64,000 nucleotides of DNA, from NCBI GenBank assembly GCA_947494995.1, contig CANLWY010000002.1, forward strand, positions 248,001 through 312,000, written 5' to 3'. How positions within the stretch are numbered: the stretch's first letter is position 1; every line of letters starts with the position of its first letter. A model generated the notes under the pieces. That model was not told the origin of the DNA, did not search any database, and was given only the letters and a program-made list of their open reading frames with translations. A program made the translations under genes and the position numbers. This stretch comes from an uncultured Campylobacterales bacterium (GTDB taxonomy: Bacteria > Campylobacterota > Campylobacteria > Campylobacterales > Arcobacteraceae). Shown here one piece after another: positions 56,078 through 63,430 of this stretch.

Positions 56078-57061
56078 ATGACACACCCAAACGAAGCACT
56101 ATTTGAATCTGGTAAATCATTACCAATTATTCCAACTTGTGAGCACTTTGCAGGTAGCGAAAAGCTAATCTTAAAAGGTTTCCAAATGCAAGAAAAGCTT
56201 GGACCTGTTTTTGATATTACTTGTGATTGTGAAGATGGAGCTGAAACTGGAAAAGAAGTTGAACATGCTGAAATGATTGTTAGAGTTGTTAACTCTGAAG
56301 CAAACAAATATGGTATGGCTGGAACAAGAATCCACGATTTCTCTCACCCAGATTGGAGACAAGATGTTGATATTTTAGTTCCTGGTGCTGGTGAGAAATT
56401 AGCATATATTACATTACCAAAATCAACTTCTTATGAAGATGCTAAAACACAAATCGAATATATTCAAAAAGTAGCTAAAGAAGCTGGTATTTCAAGAGAG
56501 ATTCCAATTCATATCTTAATTGAAACTCATGGTGCATTACAAGATGTAGAAAAAACTGCTACATTACCATGGCTTCAAGTATTAGACTTTGGATTAATGG
56601 ACTTCGTATCTGGTTACCAAGGTGCTATTCCAGCATCTAACATGAGATCTCCTGGTCAATTTGATCACAGATTAATTGGAGCTGCTAAAGCAAAAGTTGC
56701 TCAAGCTGCAATCCAAAACCATGTTATTCCAGCACACAACGTAACACTTGACCTTAAAAACCCATACCAAACTTATAAAGATGCTGAAAGAGCTAGAAAT
56801 GAGTTCGGATTCATGAGAATGTGGTCAATTTACCCAACACAAGTACAAGCTATCGTTGATGCAATGAAACCAGACTTTACTGAGTTAGAAGCTGCACAAA
56901 ACATTCTTTTACTTGCACAAGATGCTGAGTGGGGACCAATCCAGTACGATGGTGAGTTACACGATAGAGCAACTTACAGATATTTCTGGGAATTAGTACA
57001 AAGAGCTCACTTCTCTGGTGCTAAATTAATGGATGATGTAAATACAAGATTTTTCTCTTAA
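56078..57061 (+). CDS. CitE-like malyl/beta-methylmalyl-CoA lyase, second copy
   Basis: 327 residues of a different CitE subgroup from the first lyase. Motifs: FDITCDCEDGAETGKE (D50, E52, D53), GTRIHDFSHPDW, IHILIETHGALQDV (metal Glu), LDFGLMDFVSGYQG (metal Asp) and FMRMWSIYPTQVQAIVDAM. All metal ligands are present. The family includes L-malyl-CoA/beta-methylmalyl-CoA lyases, which split beta-methylmalyl-CoA into propionyl-CoA and glyoxylate; this fits the upstream hydratase. Ribosome site AAAAGGA. Frequent GCT/GGT/ACA codons suggest high expression. A perfect GAAA-loop hairpin follows. Confidence 0.83.
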   Translation: MTHPNEALFESGKSLPIIPTCEHFAGSEKLILKGFQMQEKLGPVFDITCDCEDGAETGKEVEHAEMIVRVVNSEANKYGMAGTRIHDFSHPDWRQDVDILVPGAGEKLAYITLPKSTSYEDAKTQIEYIQKVAKEAGISREIPIHILIETHGALQDVEKTATLPWLQVLDFGLMDFVSGYQGAIPASNMRSPGQFDHRLIGAAKAKVAQAAIQNHVIPAHNVTLDLKNPYQTYKDAERARNEFGFMRMWSIYPTQVQAIVDAMKPDFTELEAAQNILLLAQDAEWGPIQYDGELHDRATYRYFWELVQRAHFSGAKLMDDVNTRFFS

Positions 57062-57089
57062 TATTTAAGAAAAAGATTAAAAATAACTT

Positions 57090-57119
57090 TTTAGATAAGA
57101 AGGAAACTTCTTATCTAAA
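57090..57119 (+). terminator. GAAA-loop hairpin after the second lyase
   Basis: A 13-bp perfect stem (57090-57102 with 57107-57119) closed by the tetraloop GAAA. No T-run follows, so it looks more like a stable mRNA 3' end or processing element than an intrinsic terminator. Confidence 0.55.
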
Positions 57120-57138
57120 CTTAAAACAAAGGACAAAA

Positions 57139-57195
57139 ATGAAAAAGCAACTAGTCAAGGTCGCCAACTTATGTGAGATGAGTTACCCCAGGTAG
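57139..57195 (+). CDS. Leader-like ORF of 18 residues (MKKQLVKVANLCEMSYPR)
   Basis: It has a good ribosome site (AAAGGA, 5 bases before ATG) and lies between the GAAA hairpin and the DUF5718 gene. Its body (57151-57195) is about half G+C by my count, far above surrounding intergenic DNA. GGT..AACT / AGTTACC and AGGTAG / CTACCT pairings are possible around it. It may be a translated leader, or part of a structured RNA in which the ORF is accidental. Confidence 0.35.
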   Translation: MKKQLVKVANLCEMSYPR

Positions 57196-57315
57196 ATTTT
57201 AAAAAGACAATATATATTTAACTACCTTTAAACAACTCAATTTAACCTCACAAAAAACATTCAAAACAAAAAAATCAATTGTCAAATATTTTATAAAAAA
57301 TTAAAAGGCATAAAA

Positions 57316-58164
57316 ATGAATAAACATCATTTAAATTTAGAAGAATTAAAAGATTATTTAGGATTTGGTGTTGCAGGAAACTTTGCAAACCATTTAGGAG
57401 AAGCTGGAGAAGCAGATGAATTCTCTGTAATTGAAACAAAAGAGAAAGATGCTCCAAAAGGAATGTTTCCTTTTTATATTCCAGAACATGACTCTTTTTT
57501 AGGGACATACCCTATTTGTGATGAAATAATTAAAACTCATGATAGAGAAGATGATAACTTACAAGTTGAGGCAGAAGTTGCTCTTATTTGTGACTTTGTT
57601 TATGAAAATGATAAGATTGTAGATATTACTCCAAAATATTTTACTGCTTGTAACGATTTTTCAATTAGAATTCAAGATGGTAATAAACTAAGTACAAAGA
57701 AAAACTGGGGTGTAAATACAAAGGGTGTTTCAAGAGATTGTATAGAGATTGATAATTTTACTGAAGAAGGTATTTTAAATAGATATCATATTGCTTCATT
57801 TATTAAAAGAGATGGAATTGTACATGACTATGGTACAACATCAGCAGTTAAATCATATAGCTATTTTTTCACTCAATTAAAAGATTGGATGATAGAAAAG
57901 TTAAATACTCAAGAAGATTTAGGACCTTTAGAAGAGTTAACTCAATTTACTAAACACGCTAAAGATGCAAAAGGCTTACTAATAGCTGCGGGTGCTACAG
58001 CATATGCAGAGTTTGGTAAAACTCACTTTTTACAAAAAGGTGACGAAATCTTTGTATATATCTATGATGCACACTTTCACTCATTTGATGATATGTACAA
58101 TGATATGTGTGGGATGGATACTTTCTTAAGTAAATGTTCTAAATTACATCAAGTTGTAGAATAA
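57316..58164 (+). CDS. DUF5718 protein, FAH-fold-like
   Basis: 282 residues; I recall this family as DUF5718. The segment VEAEVALICDF, then YFTACNDFSIR about 30 residues on, follows the metal-site pattern of fumarylacetoacetate-hydrolase-fold enzymes (ExE...TxxNDxSxR), and KNWGVNTKGVS sits where their substrate loop lies. Such enzymes hydrolyse acylpyruvates or decarboxylate oxaloacetate. Located 255 bases after the lyase and followed by a terminator, it could process a 2-oxo acid released by the CoA lyases. The fold assignment is my inference from motifs. Start ATG 57316 with AAAAGGC upstream. Confidence 0.65.
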   Translation: MNKHHLNLEELKDYLGFGVAGNFANHLGEAGEADEFSVIETKEKDAPKGMFPFYIPEHDSFLGTYPICDEIIKTHDREDDNLQVEAEVALICDFVYENDKIVDITPKYFTACNDFSIRIQDGNKLSTKKNWGVNTKGVSRDCIEIDNFTEEGILNRYHIASFIKRDGIVHDYGTTSAVKSYSYFFTQLKDWMIEKLNTQEDLGPLEELTQFTKHAKDAKGLLIAAGATAYAEFGKTHFLQKGDEIFVYIYDAHFHSFDDMYNDMCGMDTFLSKCSKLHQVVE

Positions 58165-58165
58165 A

Positions 58166-58195
58166 AAAAAGAGAGAATATACCTTCTCTCTTTTT
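58166..58195 (+). terminator. Intrinsic terminator after the DUF5718 gene
   Basis: AAAAAGAGAGAA (58166-58177), 6-base loop, TTCTCTCTTTTT (58184-58195): a perfect 12-bp stem with T-run, 1 base after the stop codon. Confidence 0.85.
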
Positions 58196-58204
58196 CCTTA
58201 AATA

Positions 58205-58222
58205 AAATGTTATAACATTTTG
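58205..58222. promoter_or_regulatory. 18-bp perfect palindrome downstream of the small HTH gene
   Basis: AAAATGTTATAACATTTT reads the same on both strands. TGTTATAACATTTTGAAA here matches TGTTATAACATTGTGAAA at 58610 at 17 of 18 bases. Confidence 0.5.
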
Positions 58223-58231
58223 AAACTTCAA

Positions 58232-58546
58232 TTATGAAGCTTGAGCTAAAATAAAATCTTCGTATTTTTTTGCAGTATTGTAACTAATCTGTGCAGTCTT
58301 TGCTACACTATAAACTGTAATTTTTTTATGTTCAAATCTTAATATATTAACGGCATTTGTCACTGCTTCTTGACTCTTTTTTCTTTTTACATTATTTGCT
58401 TTTGTTGTTGCTTTAACCTTCTTTTGAGTACGAGATAAAGCAGATTTTTTAAACTCTTCATTCATCCTATCATATAAAGTTATATCGTTTTGAACTAGTA
58501 TCTTCTGAAGTGAACTAAATTCGTCATTTGTTATTGTAATTCTCAT
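58232..58546 (-). CDS. Small basic putative DNA-binding protein
   Basis: 104 residues, strongly basic in the middle (RTQKKVKATTKANNVKRKK). The C-terminal third, HKKITVYSVAKTAQISYNTAKKYEDFI, has the pattern of a helix-turn-helix of the TetR/transposon-regulator kind. No known family is recognised. Near-identical palindromic 18-mers lie on both sides of the gene (58205 and 58610), the second at the expected promoter position, so autoregulation is plausible. Monocistronic. Confidence 0.65.
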   Translation of the reverse strand: MRITITNDEFSSLQKILVQNDITLYDRMNEEFKKSALSRTQKKVKATTKANNVKRKKSQEAVTNAVNILRFEHKKITVYSVAKTAQISYNTAKKYEDFILAQAS

Positions 58547-58609
58547 TAATTTCCTATCTGTTTTATTGGAAAGAAAGTATACAAAAATAAACTTAATATT
58601 AGTTCAAAT

Positions 58610-58627
58610 TGTTATAACATTGTGAAA
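58610..58627. promoter_or_regulatory. Palindromic repeat upstream of the small HTH gene
   Basis: TGTTATAACATTGTGAAA contains the perfect 10-bp palindrome TGTTATAACA and lies about 64 bases upstream of the start of the gene at 58546; it matches the element at 58209 at 17 of 18 bases. Confidence 0.5.
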
Positions 58628-58639
58628 GTATTTAGAAAT

Positions 58640-58671
58640 AAAAAAAGCCTCACATAAATTGTGAGACTTTT
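58640..58671 (-). terminator. Intrinsic terminator of the flavin reductase gene
   Basis: On the minus strand AAAAGTCTCACA, 5-base loop, TGTGAGGCTTTTTTT: a 12-bp stem with one mismatch, followed by a T-run. Confidence 0.8.
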
Positions 58672-58689
58672 ATATAAGTTAAAAGTTTG

Positions 58690-59253
58690 TTATAAGTCTA
58701 CCATTGCCTTAAAATAAGCTCCACTTCTACCTACATTTTCTACATTAACATGCATTCTTTCTGTTAATCTTCCATCTTCTAAAAACTGCTTCTTAACTTC
58801 TAAAATAATTGGTGTTGTTTTTCCTGGTATATCAACTTGTTGATAAAAATCACAAAATAGAGCTGTTTGAGTAGAACTAATCATAGGAGGAAAATCTTCT
58901 AATACTTTCTGCACCTCAATATTGTATTCATCAATCTCACTTTGCTCTTTATCTAACATATTTGCACATTTTTTAACATCTTCTGTATTATCTTTATTTA
59001 CAAAACAAATTGTTGCTTTCTTATGCTTTAAAATATTGTGTAGACTATCTTTTGGAACACCCTCTTCTTTTTGACCAATTGATACAATTACTACCGCTGG
59101 ATTACTTGATAGTGGCACAAAATATGAAAAAGGTGCTGCATTTATCACACCTTCATCTTCTGTTACTATCCATGCAATTGGTCTTGGAACAACTGTATCT
59201 GACATGATTTTATATCTATTTAAATCATTTACATCTTTATAATCAATAATCAT
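58690..59253 (-). CDS. Flavin reductase-like FMN-binding split-barrel protein
   Basis: 187 residues, whole-length split-barrel flavin-binding domain: DTVVPRPIAWIVTEDEGVINAAPFSYFVPLSSNP is the typical N-terminal FMN-contact stretch (positions 18-51), and GRSGAYFKA closes the fold. Members reduce free flavins with NAD(P)H or bind FMN as small oxidoreductases; the partner here is unknown. Single gene with its own terminator, divergent from pepD. Confidence 0.87.
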   Translation of the reverse strand: MIIDYKDVNDLNRYKIMSDTVVPRPIAWIVTEDEGVINAAPFSYFVPLSSNPAVVIVSIGQKEEGVPKDSLHNILKHKKATICFVNKDNTEDVKKCANMLDKEQSEIDEYNIEVQKVLEDFPPMISSTQTALFCDFYQQVDIPGKTTPIILEVKKQFLEDGRLTERMHVNVENVGRSGAYFKAMVDL

Positions 59254-59370
59254 CTAAAATCCCCTATTTTTGATAGATACAATATTAATATAATCTTTTT
59301 ATAAAAAGCTTAAATTATAAGCAATAATTTTATAGAAATATGGTTATAATCTACGTAAAAAAGGCTATTA

Positions 59371-60660
59371 GTGAATAATGTGATTGAACTATTTAAAGAA
59401 ATAACTCAAATTTCAAGGTGTAGTGGAACATATGAACCTTTTATAAACTATATTAAAAACTTCTGCCAAAAATACGATTATGAATGTTTAGTTGATAAAT
59501 ACAATAATATTTTATGTAAAAAAGCTAATTCAAATGCCAAACTTTGTATACAAAACCATTATGATATTGTATGTTTAGTTGATGGAACCATTCCAAAAAT
59601 TATTGAAGAAGATGGATTTTTAAAGGCCGAAAACTCTACTCTTGGTGCAGACAATGGTATTGGCTGTTCATATATGCTTTCTTTGATGACACAAGGATAT
59701 GATTGTGAATTTTTATTTACTTCTGATGAAGAGATAGGGCTAATTGGTGCAAACAATTTAGAGCTTGAATTAAATGCACAATATATGCTAAATATTGATA
59801 GTGAAGAGGAAGGTGAAATTTGTATTGGATGTGCAGGTGGAGTAGATTTTTTTGCTAAAAATCCTACAAAATCTATTATTAAAAACGATGGAAACTATGG
59901 GTTATATGAAGTAGAAATATCAAAACTTCCAGGTGGTCATAGTGGTGTTGATATACATCTAAATGTAGATAATGGAATCAAACTTATAGCACAAACTATA
60001 AAAGAAAATGATGGTCTTTTATTAGATATAAATGGTGGAGAGAGAATAAACTCAATACCAGTTAATGTAAAAGCAATAATAGCCCTTAAATCTTATCCAG
60101 AGAATATTCCTCATGAAAATATTTGTATAAGAAAAATAGAGACTAAAAGCGAACATTTAAATATTTGGAATAGTGATATTATAGATTTCATTTATACATT
60201 TGCTAATGGAGTTAGAGCTTATGATAAAAACCTAAGAGTTGTATTAAACTCAATAAATCTTGCAAAAATATCTACAAATATAGATGATATTGAGATCCAA
60301 TTAAGTGCTCGTTCTATGTCAAATGATGAATTAAATTTATTGAAAAAAGAGACTATTGCCCTACTTAGAAAGTTTGGGTTTGAAGTGAAAACTGATGGTA
60401 AATATCCAGCTTGGAAACCAGACATAAATGAGTTTACAAATAAGATATTAGAGACTTATAAAAAACATGACAAATCTGCTTCACTTGAAGCAATACATGC
60501 AGGTCTTGAATGTGCTATTTTTAAAGATAAATTTCCAGAGATGAAGATAGCTTCAATTGGACCAAACATTTTTAATCCTCACTCAAATAGAGAAAGGGTA
60601 GAAATTAAATCAGTAGAAAATTTATCAAAAATAGTAAAAGAGATTGTTGATTCAATCTAG
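59371..60660 (+). CDS. pepD: Aminoacyl-histidine dipeptidase (M20)
   Basis: 429 residues, GTG start at 59371 with AAGG about 7 bases upstream. The metal site of M20 peptidases is visible: CIQNHYDIVC, STLGADNGIGC (bridging Asp), TSDEEIGLIGA (catalytic and metal Glu), and LEAIHAGLECAIF near the end, plus the lid motif KLPGGHSGVDIH. PepD cleaves Xaa-His and other dipeptides in the cytoplasm. The length is shorter than E. coli PepD (~485) but all motifs are present. It sits 8 bases upstream of the lipid-transport operon and may be cotranscribed. Confidence 0.92.
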   Translation: MNNVIELFKEITQISRCSGTYEPFINYIKNFCQKYDYECLVDKYNNILCKKANSNAKLCIQNHYDIVCLVDGTIPKIIEEDGFLKAENSTLGADNGIGCSYMLSLMTQGYDCEFLFTSDEEIGLIGANNLELELNAQYMLNIDSEEEGEICIGCAGGVDFFAKNPTKSIIKNDGNYGLYEVEISKLPGGHSGVDIHLNVDNGIKLIAQTIKENDGLLLDINGGERINSIPVNVKAIIALKSYPENIPHENICIRKIETKSEHLNIWNSDIIDFIYTFANGVRAYDKNLRVVLNSINLAKISTNIDDIEIQLSARSMSNDELNLLKKETIALLRKFGFEVKTDGKYPAWKPDINEFTNKILETYKKHDKSASLEAIHAGLECAIFKDKFPEMKIASIGPNIFNPHSNRERVEIKSVENLSKIVKEIVDSI

Positions 60661-60668
60661 GATTATAA

Positions 60669-61751
60669 ATGAATATATTTGAAATTAATGATTCATGGGA
60701 ATACCATAATTTAACTCCTCAAATTAAAGAGTTAAATAAATTTTATAAAAATACTAATACTAAAGATGAGATAACATTTGATTTCAAAAATTTAGAAGAG
60801 ATTGATTCATCTGGAATCATCTTAATTATAAAATATATAATACTTTATGAAAGAAACAGTATTAAAGTAAATATAGAAAATATCTCTTCTAAGCATAAAA
60901 AGATGCTTCATCTTTATAAAAACAACTATGTACATAAAGATGCACTAATAGAACAAAAACCTTTTTTCTTAGAACGTATTGGAAAAGATGTATTTGAAAC
61001 TTCTAATAACTTTAAAAACTTTTTATACTTTATAGGGAGACTAGTTACATACTTTTTTTATCTTTTATTACATCCTTCTAAAATTCGATTTAAAGCAATT
61101 GTAAATCAAATAGAAATTGCTGCAATTCCAATTATTCCTATTGTTGCTCTTGCTTTATTTCTTGTTGGTTTTGTAACAGCATATCAAGGAGCAGAACAGC
61201 TTGGAAAATTTGGTGCTTCTATTATAGTTGTTGAGATGTCTACTATGTCTATGTTTAGAGAAATAGCACCATTTTTAGCTGCTGTTATTATTGCAGGAAG
61301 AAGTGCCTCTTCTTATACAGCACAAATAGGAACTATGAAAATAACGGAAGAGATTAGTGCTATGAGAACTATGGGACTTGATATTGATATATTTTTGATT
61401 ATCCCTAGAATTATTGCGCTTGTTATTGTACTTCCTTTGATTGTATTCTTTGCAGATATGGCTTCACTTTTAGGAGAAATGGTAATTGTTAAATATCATT
61501 TAGGAGTTTCATATACCCAGTTTATAGATAGAATCTATGAATATGTAGAGATTAGGCATATTCTACTTGGTATTTGTAAAGCTCCTTTATTTGGTATTTT
61601 AATTGCTATTGTTGGATGTTATAGAGGATTACAAGTAAAAAGTGGTACAGATATTGGTAAATATACTACAAAAGCTGTTGTTGATTCAATTTTTTGGCTT
61701 ATAATAGTAAATGCTCTTATTTCATTACTTTCTATACAATTAGGGTTTTAA
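60669..61751 (+). CDS. mlaE: MlaE-type ABC permease with N-terminal STAS domain
   Basis: 360 residues. The first ~100 form a STAS domain (NLEEIDSSGIILIIKYI), which in other bacteria is the separate MlaB subunit. The rest is the MlaE permease: VALALFLVGFVTAYQGAEQL, MFREIAPFLAAVIIAGRSASSYTAQIGTMK, and several membrane helices to LISLLSIQLGF. It moves phospholipids across the inner membrane with MlaF and MlaD for outer-membrane asymmetry. The fusion is common in Campylobacterota. One base from mlaF. Confidence 0.93.
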   Translation: MNIFEINDSWEYHNLTPQIKELNKFYKNTNTKDEITFDFKNLEEIDSSGIILIIKYIILYERNSIKVNIENISSKHKKMLHLYKNNYVHKDALIEQKPFFLERIGKDVFETSNNFKNFLYFIGRLVTYFFYLLLHPSKIRFKAIVNQIEIAAIPIIPIVALALFLVGFVTAYQGAEQLGKFGASIIVVEMSTMSMFREIAPFLAAVIIAGRSASSYTAQIGTMKITEEISAMRTMGLDIDIFLIIPRIIALVIVLPLIVFFADMASLLGEMVIVKYHLGVSYTQFIDRIYEYVEIRHILLGICKAPLFGILIAIVGCYRGLQVKSGTDIGKYTTKAVVDSIFWLIIVNALISLLSIQLGF

Positions 61752-61752
61752 G

Positions 61753-62496
61753 ATGATACAAGTTAGAAATATTTCGACATCTTTTGGTGAAAAAGTAGTT
61801 CATGATAATATCTCCTTTGATATAAAAAAAGGGGAAATTTTTGGAATACTTGGTGGTAGTGGTAGCGGGAAAACTGTACTTTTAAGACAAATTATAATGT
61901 TAGATGCCATACAAAAAGGTGAAATAGATATTTTAGGACAAAATATAAAAACACTAAAACAATCACAAAGGGAGCATATAAAAAGAAATTGGGGTGTTTT
62001 ATTCCAGTTTGGAGCCCTATTTTCTTCACTTAATGTAATTGAAAATATTGGTATTATGTTAAAAGAAAACACTAAACTTCCTCAAGATTTAATAGAAGAT
62101 ATTGCCTATACAAAACTAAAAATGGTTGGTCTTGATTCAAGAGTTGGAAAACTTTATCCAGAAGAGCTTAGTGGTGGTATGAAAAAAAGAGTTGCCTTAG
62201 CACGTTCTTTAGCCCTTGATCCAGATATTGTATTTTTAGATGAACCAACTTCTGGTTTAGACCCAGCAAGTGCAAAGGCTTTTGATACATTGATTTCAGA
62301 GTTAAGAGATATGTTAGGACTTACAGTTGTTATGATTACCCATGAATTAAATACAATTAAAAATGTGTTAGATAGATTCTTGATACTATCAAATGGAAAG
62401 TTGGAAATTATAGGAACATATAAGGATGCTGTAAATGCAAATAATGATACAATTAATAGGTTTTTAAAACTATCAAAGGAAAATTTTGGAAAATAA
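61753..62496 (+). CDS. mlaF: MlaF-type ABC ATPase
   Basis: 247 residues. Walker A GILGGSGSGKTVLLRQI, signature loop EELSGGMKKRVALARSLALDP, Walker B IVFLDEPTSGLDP and switch His in MITHELN. It energises the MlaE permease. Its 3' end overlaps the start of mlaD by 11 bases. Confidence 0.94.
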   Translation: MIQVRNISTSFGEKVVHDNISFDIKKGEIFGILGGSGSGKTVLLRQIIMLDAIQKGEIDILGQNIKTLKQSQREHIKRNWGVLFQFGALFSSLNVIENIGIMLKENTKLPQDLIEDIAYTKLKMVGLDSRVGKLYPEELSGGMKKRVALARSLALDPDIVFLDEPTSGLDPASAKAFDTLISELRDMLGLTVVMITHELNTIKNVLDRFLILSNGKLEIIGTYKDAVNANNDTINRFLKLSKENFGK

Positions 62497-63430
62497 GGCT
62501 AGATATACAATAGTTGGTCTATTTGTTTTAATTTTTGCAATAGCAATGGTTATTTTCATATTATGGTTAGCAAGATATGATGTTGAAGAGATAAATGCAA
62601 AAGAGTTTCGTCTATATAGTAAAACATCAATTGCTGGATTAAATAAAAACTCTATGGTTGAGTATAAAGGTTTAGATATTGGAACTGTAAAAGATATAGG
62701 TATTGATCCTAATAATCTTGAGCAAATAGAGGTAATCCTTAAAATAACAAATCCAAATGTTATAAAAACAAACTCTTACGCTATTATTCAATCACAAGGT
62801 GTAACCGGAAATAAAATTATTGAAATTGAAGGGGGTACTCAAGAAGCTGAATTACTAGTACCTAAAAAAGGCTCTTTTTCAATTATTCCACTAAAGAAAT
62901 CATTTATTGATAAACTAACTTCAAGTGCAGGAAATATAACATCACAAATAGAAACTGTATTAAAAAGATTTGAAGTTTTACTTAGTGATAAAAATATGCA
63001 AAATATTGAGCAAATTCTTAAAAATACTAATAATTCAACAAAAAGCTTAGATGAAGTAATGTTAAATGTAAATAACCTAATTGAAAAAGAGTTAGTAAAA
63101 ACCCTTAAAAATGTAGATAGCATGACAAGTAGTATAAATAGCGTTGTAAAAAAAGATATAAAAAATACTATCAAAAAAATCGATTCTTTATCTCAAAACT
63201 TTAATATCCTAAGTAAAGATATAAATAGTACTATAAACAAAGATGTAAAACTTTTAATAGAAGATTTAAGAAAAACAGCTAAATCAACTCAAGGTATTGA
63301 TAAGGTACTTGATGATTTAGAGGCTACTTTAAATAAAATAGATACTACAGTTGAAGAGTTTAGTTCAAACGGTGGAGATATGATATTTAAAACAAGAGAA
63401 GTTAAATATGGTCCAGGAGAACAAGAATAA
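62486..63430 (+). CDS. mlaD: MlaD-type MCE-domain lipid-binding protein
   Basis: 314 residues, TTG start at 62486 with AAAGGA 5 bases upstream. One N-terminal membrane helix (YTIVGLFVLIFAIAMVIFIL) anchors an MCE domain (KTSIAGLNKNSMVEYKGLDIG, IQSQGVTGNKIIEIEGG). The last ~140 residues are a coiled-coil-rich tail with repeated SLDEVMLNVNNLIEKE-like helices, longer than in E. coli MlaD (~183 residues in total). It forms the periplasmic lipid-binding ring on the transporter. The stop overlaps the next start by one base (TAATG). Confidence 0.92.
   Translation: MENKARYTIVGLFVLIFAIAMVIFILWLARYDVEEINAKEFRLYSKTSIAGLNKNSMVEYKGLDIGTVKDIGIDPNNLEQIEVILKITNPNVIKTNSYAIIQSQGVTGNKIIEIEGGTQEAELLVPKKGSFSIIPLKKSFIDKLTSSAGNITSQIETVLKRFEVLLSDKNMQNIEQILKNTNNSTKSLDEVMLNVNNLIEKELVKTLKNVDSMTSSINSVVKKDIKNTIKKIDSLSQNFNILSKDINSTINKDVKLLIEDLRKTAKSTQGIDKVLDDLEATLNKIDTTVEEFSSNGGDMIFKTREVKYGPGEQE

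Noticed and set aside
57139-57195. Known riboswitch (TPP, preQ1, cyclic di-GMP, guanidine, fluoride) at the leader-like segment
   Set aside because: None of the conserved cores of these classes could be found in the segment.
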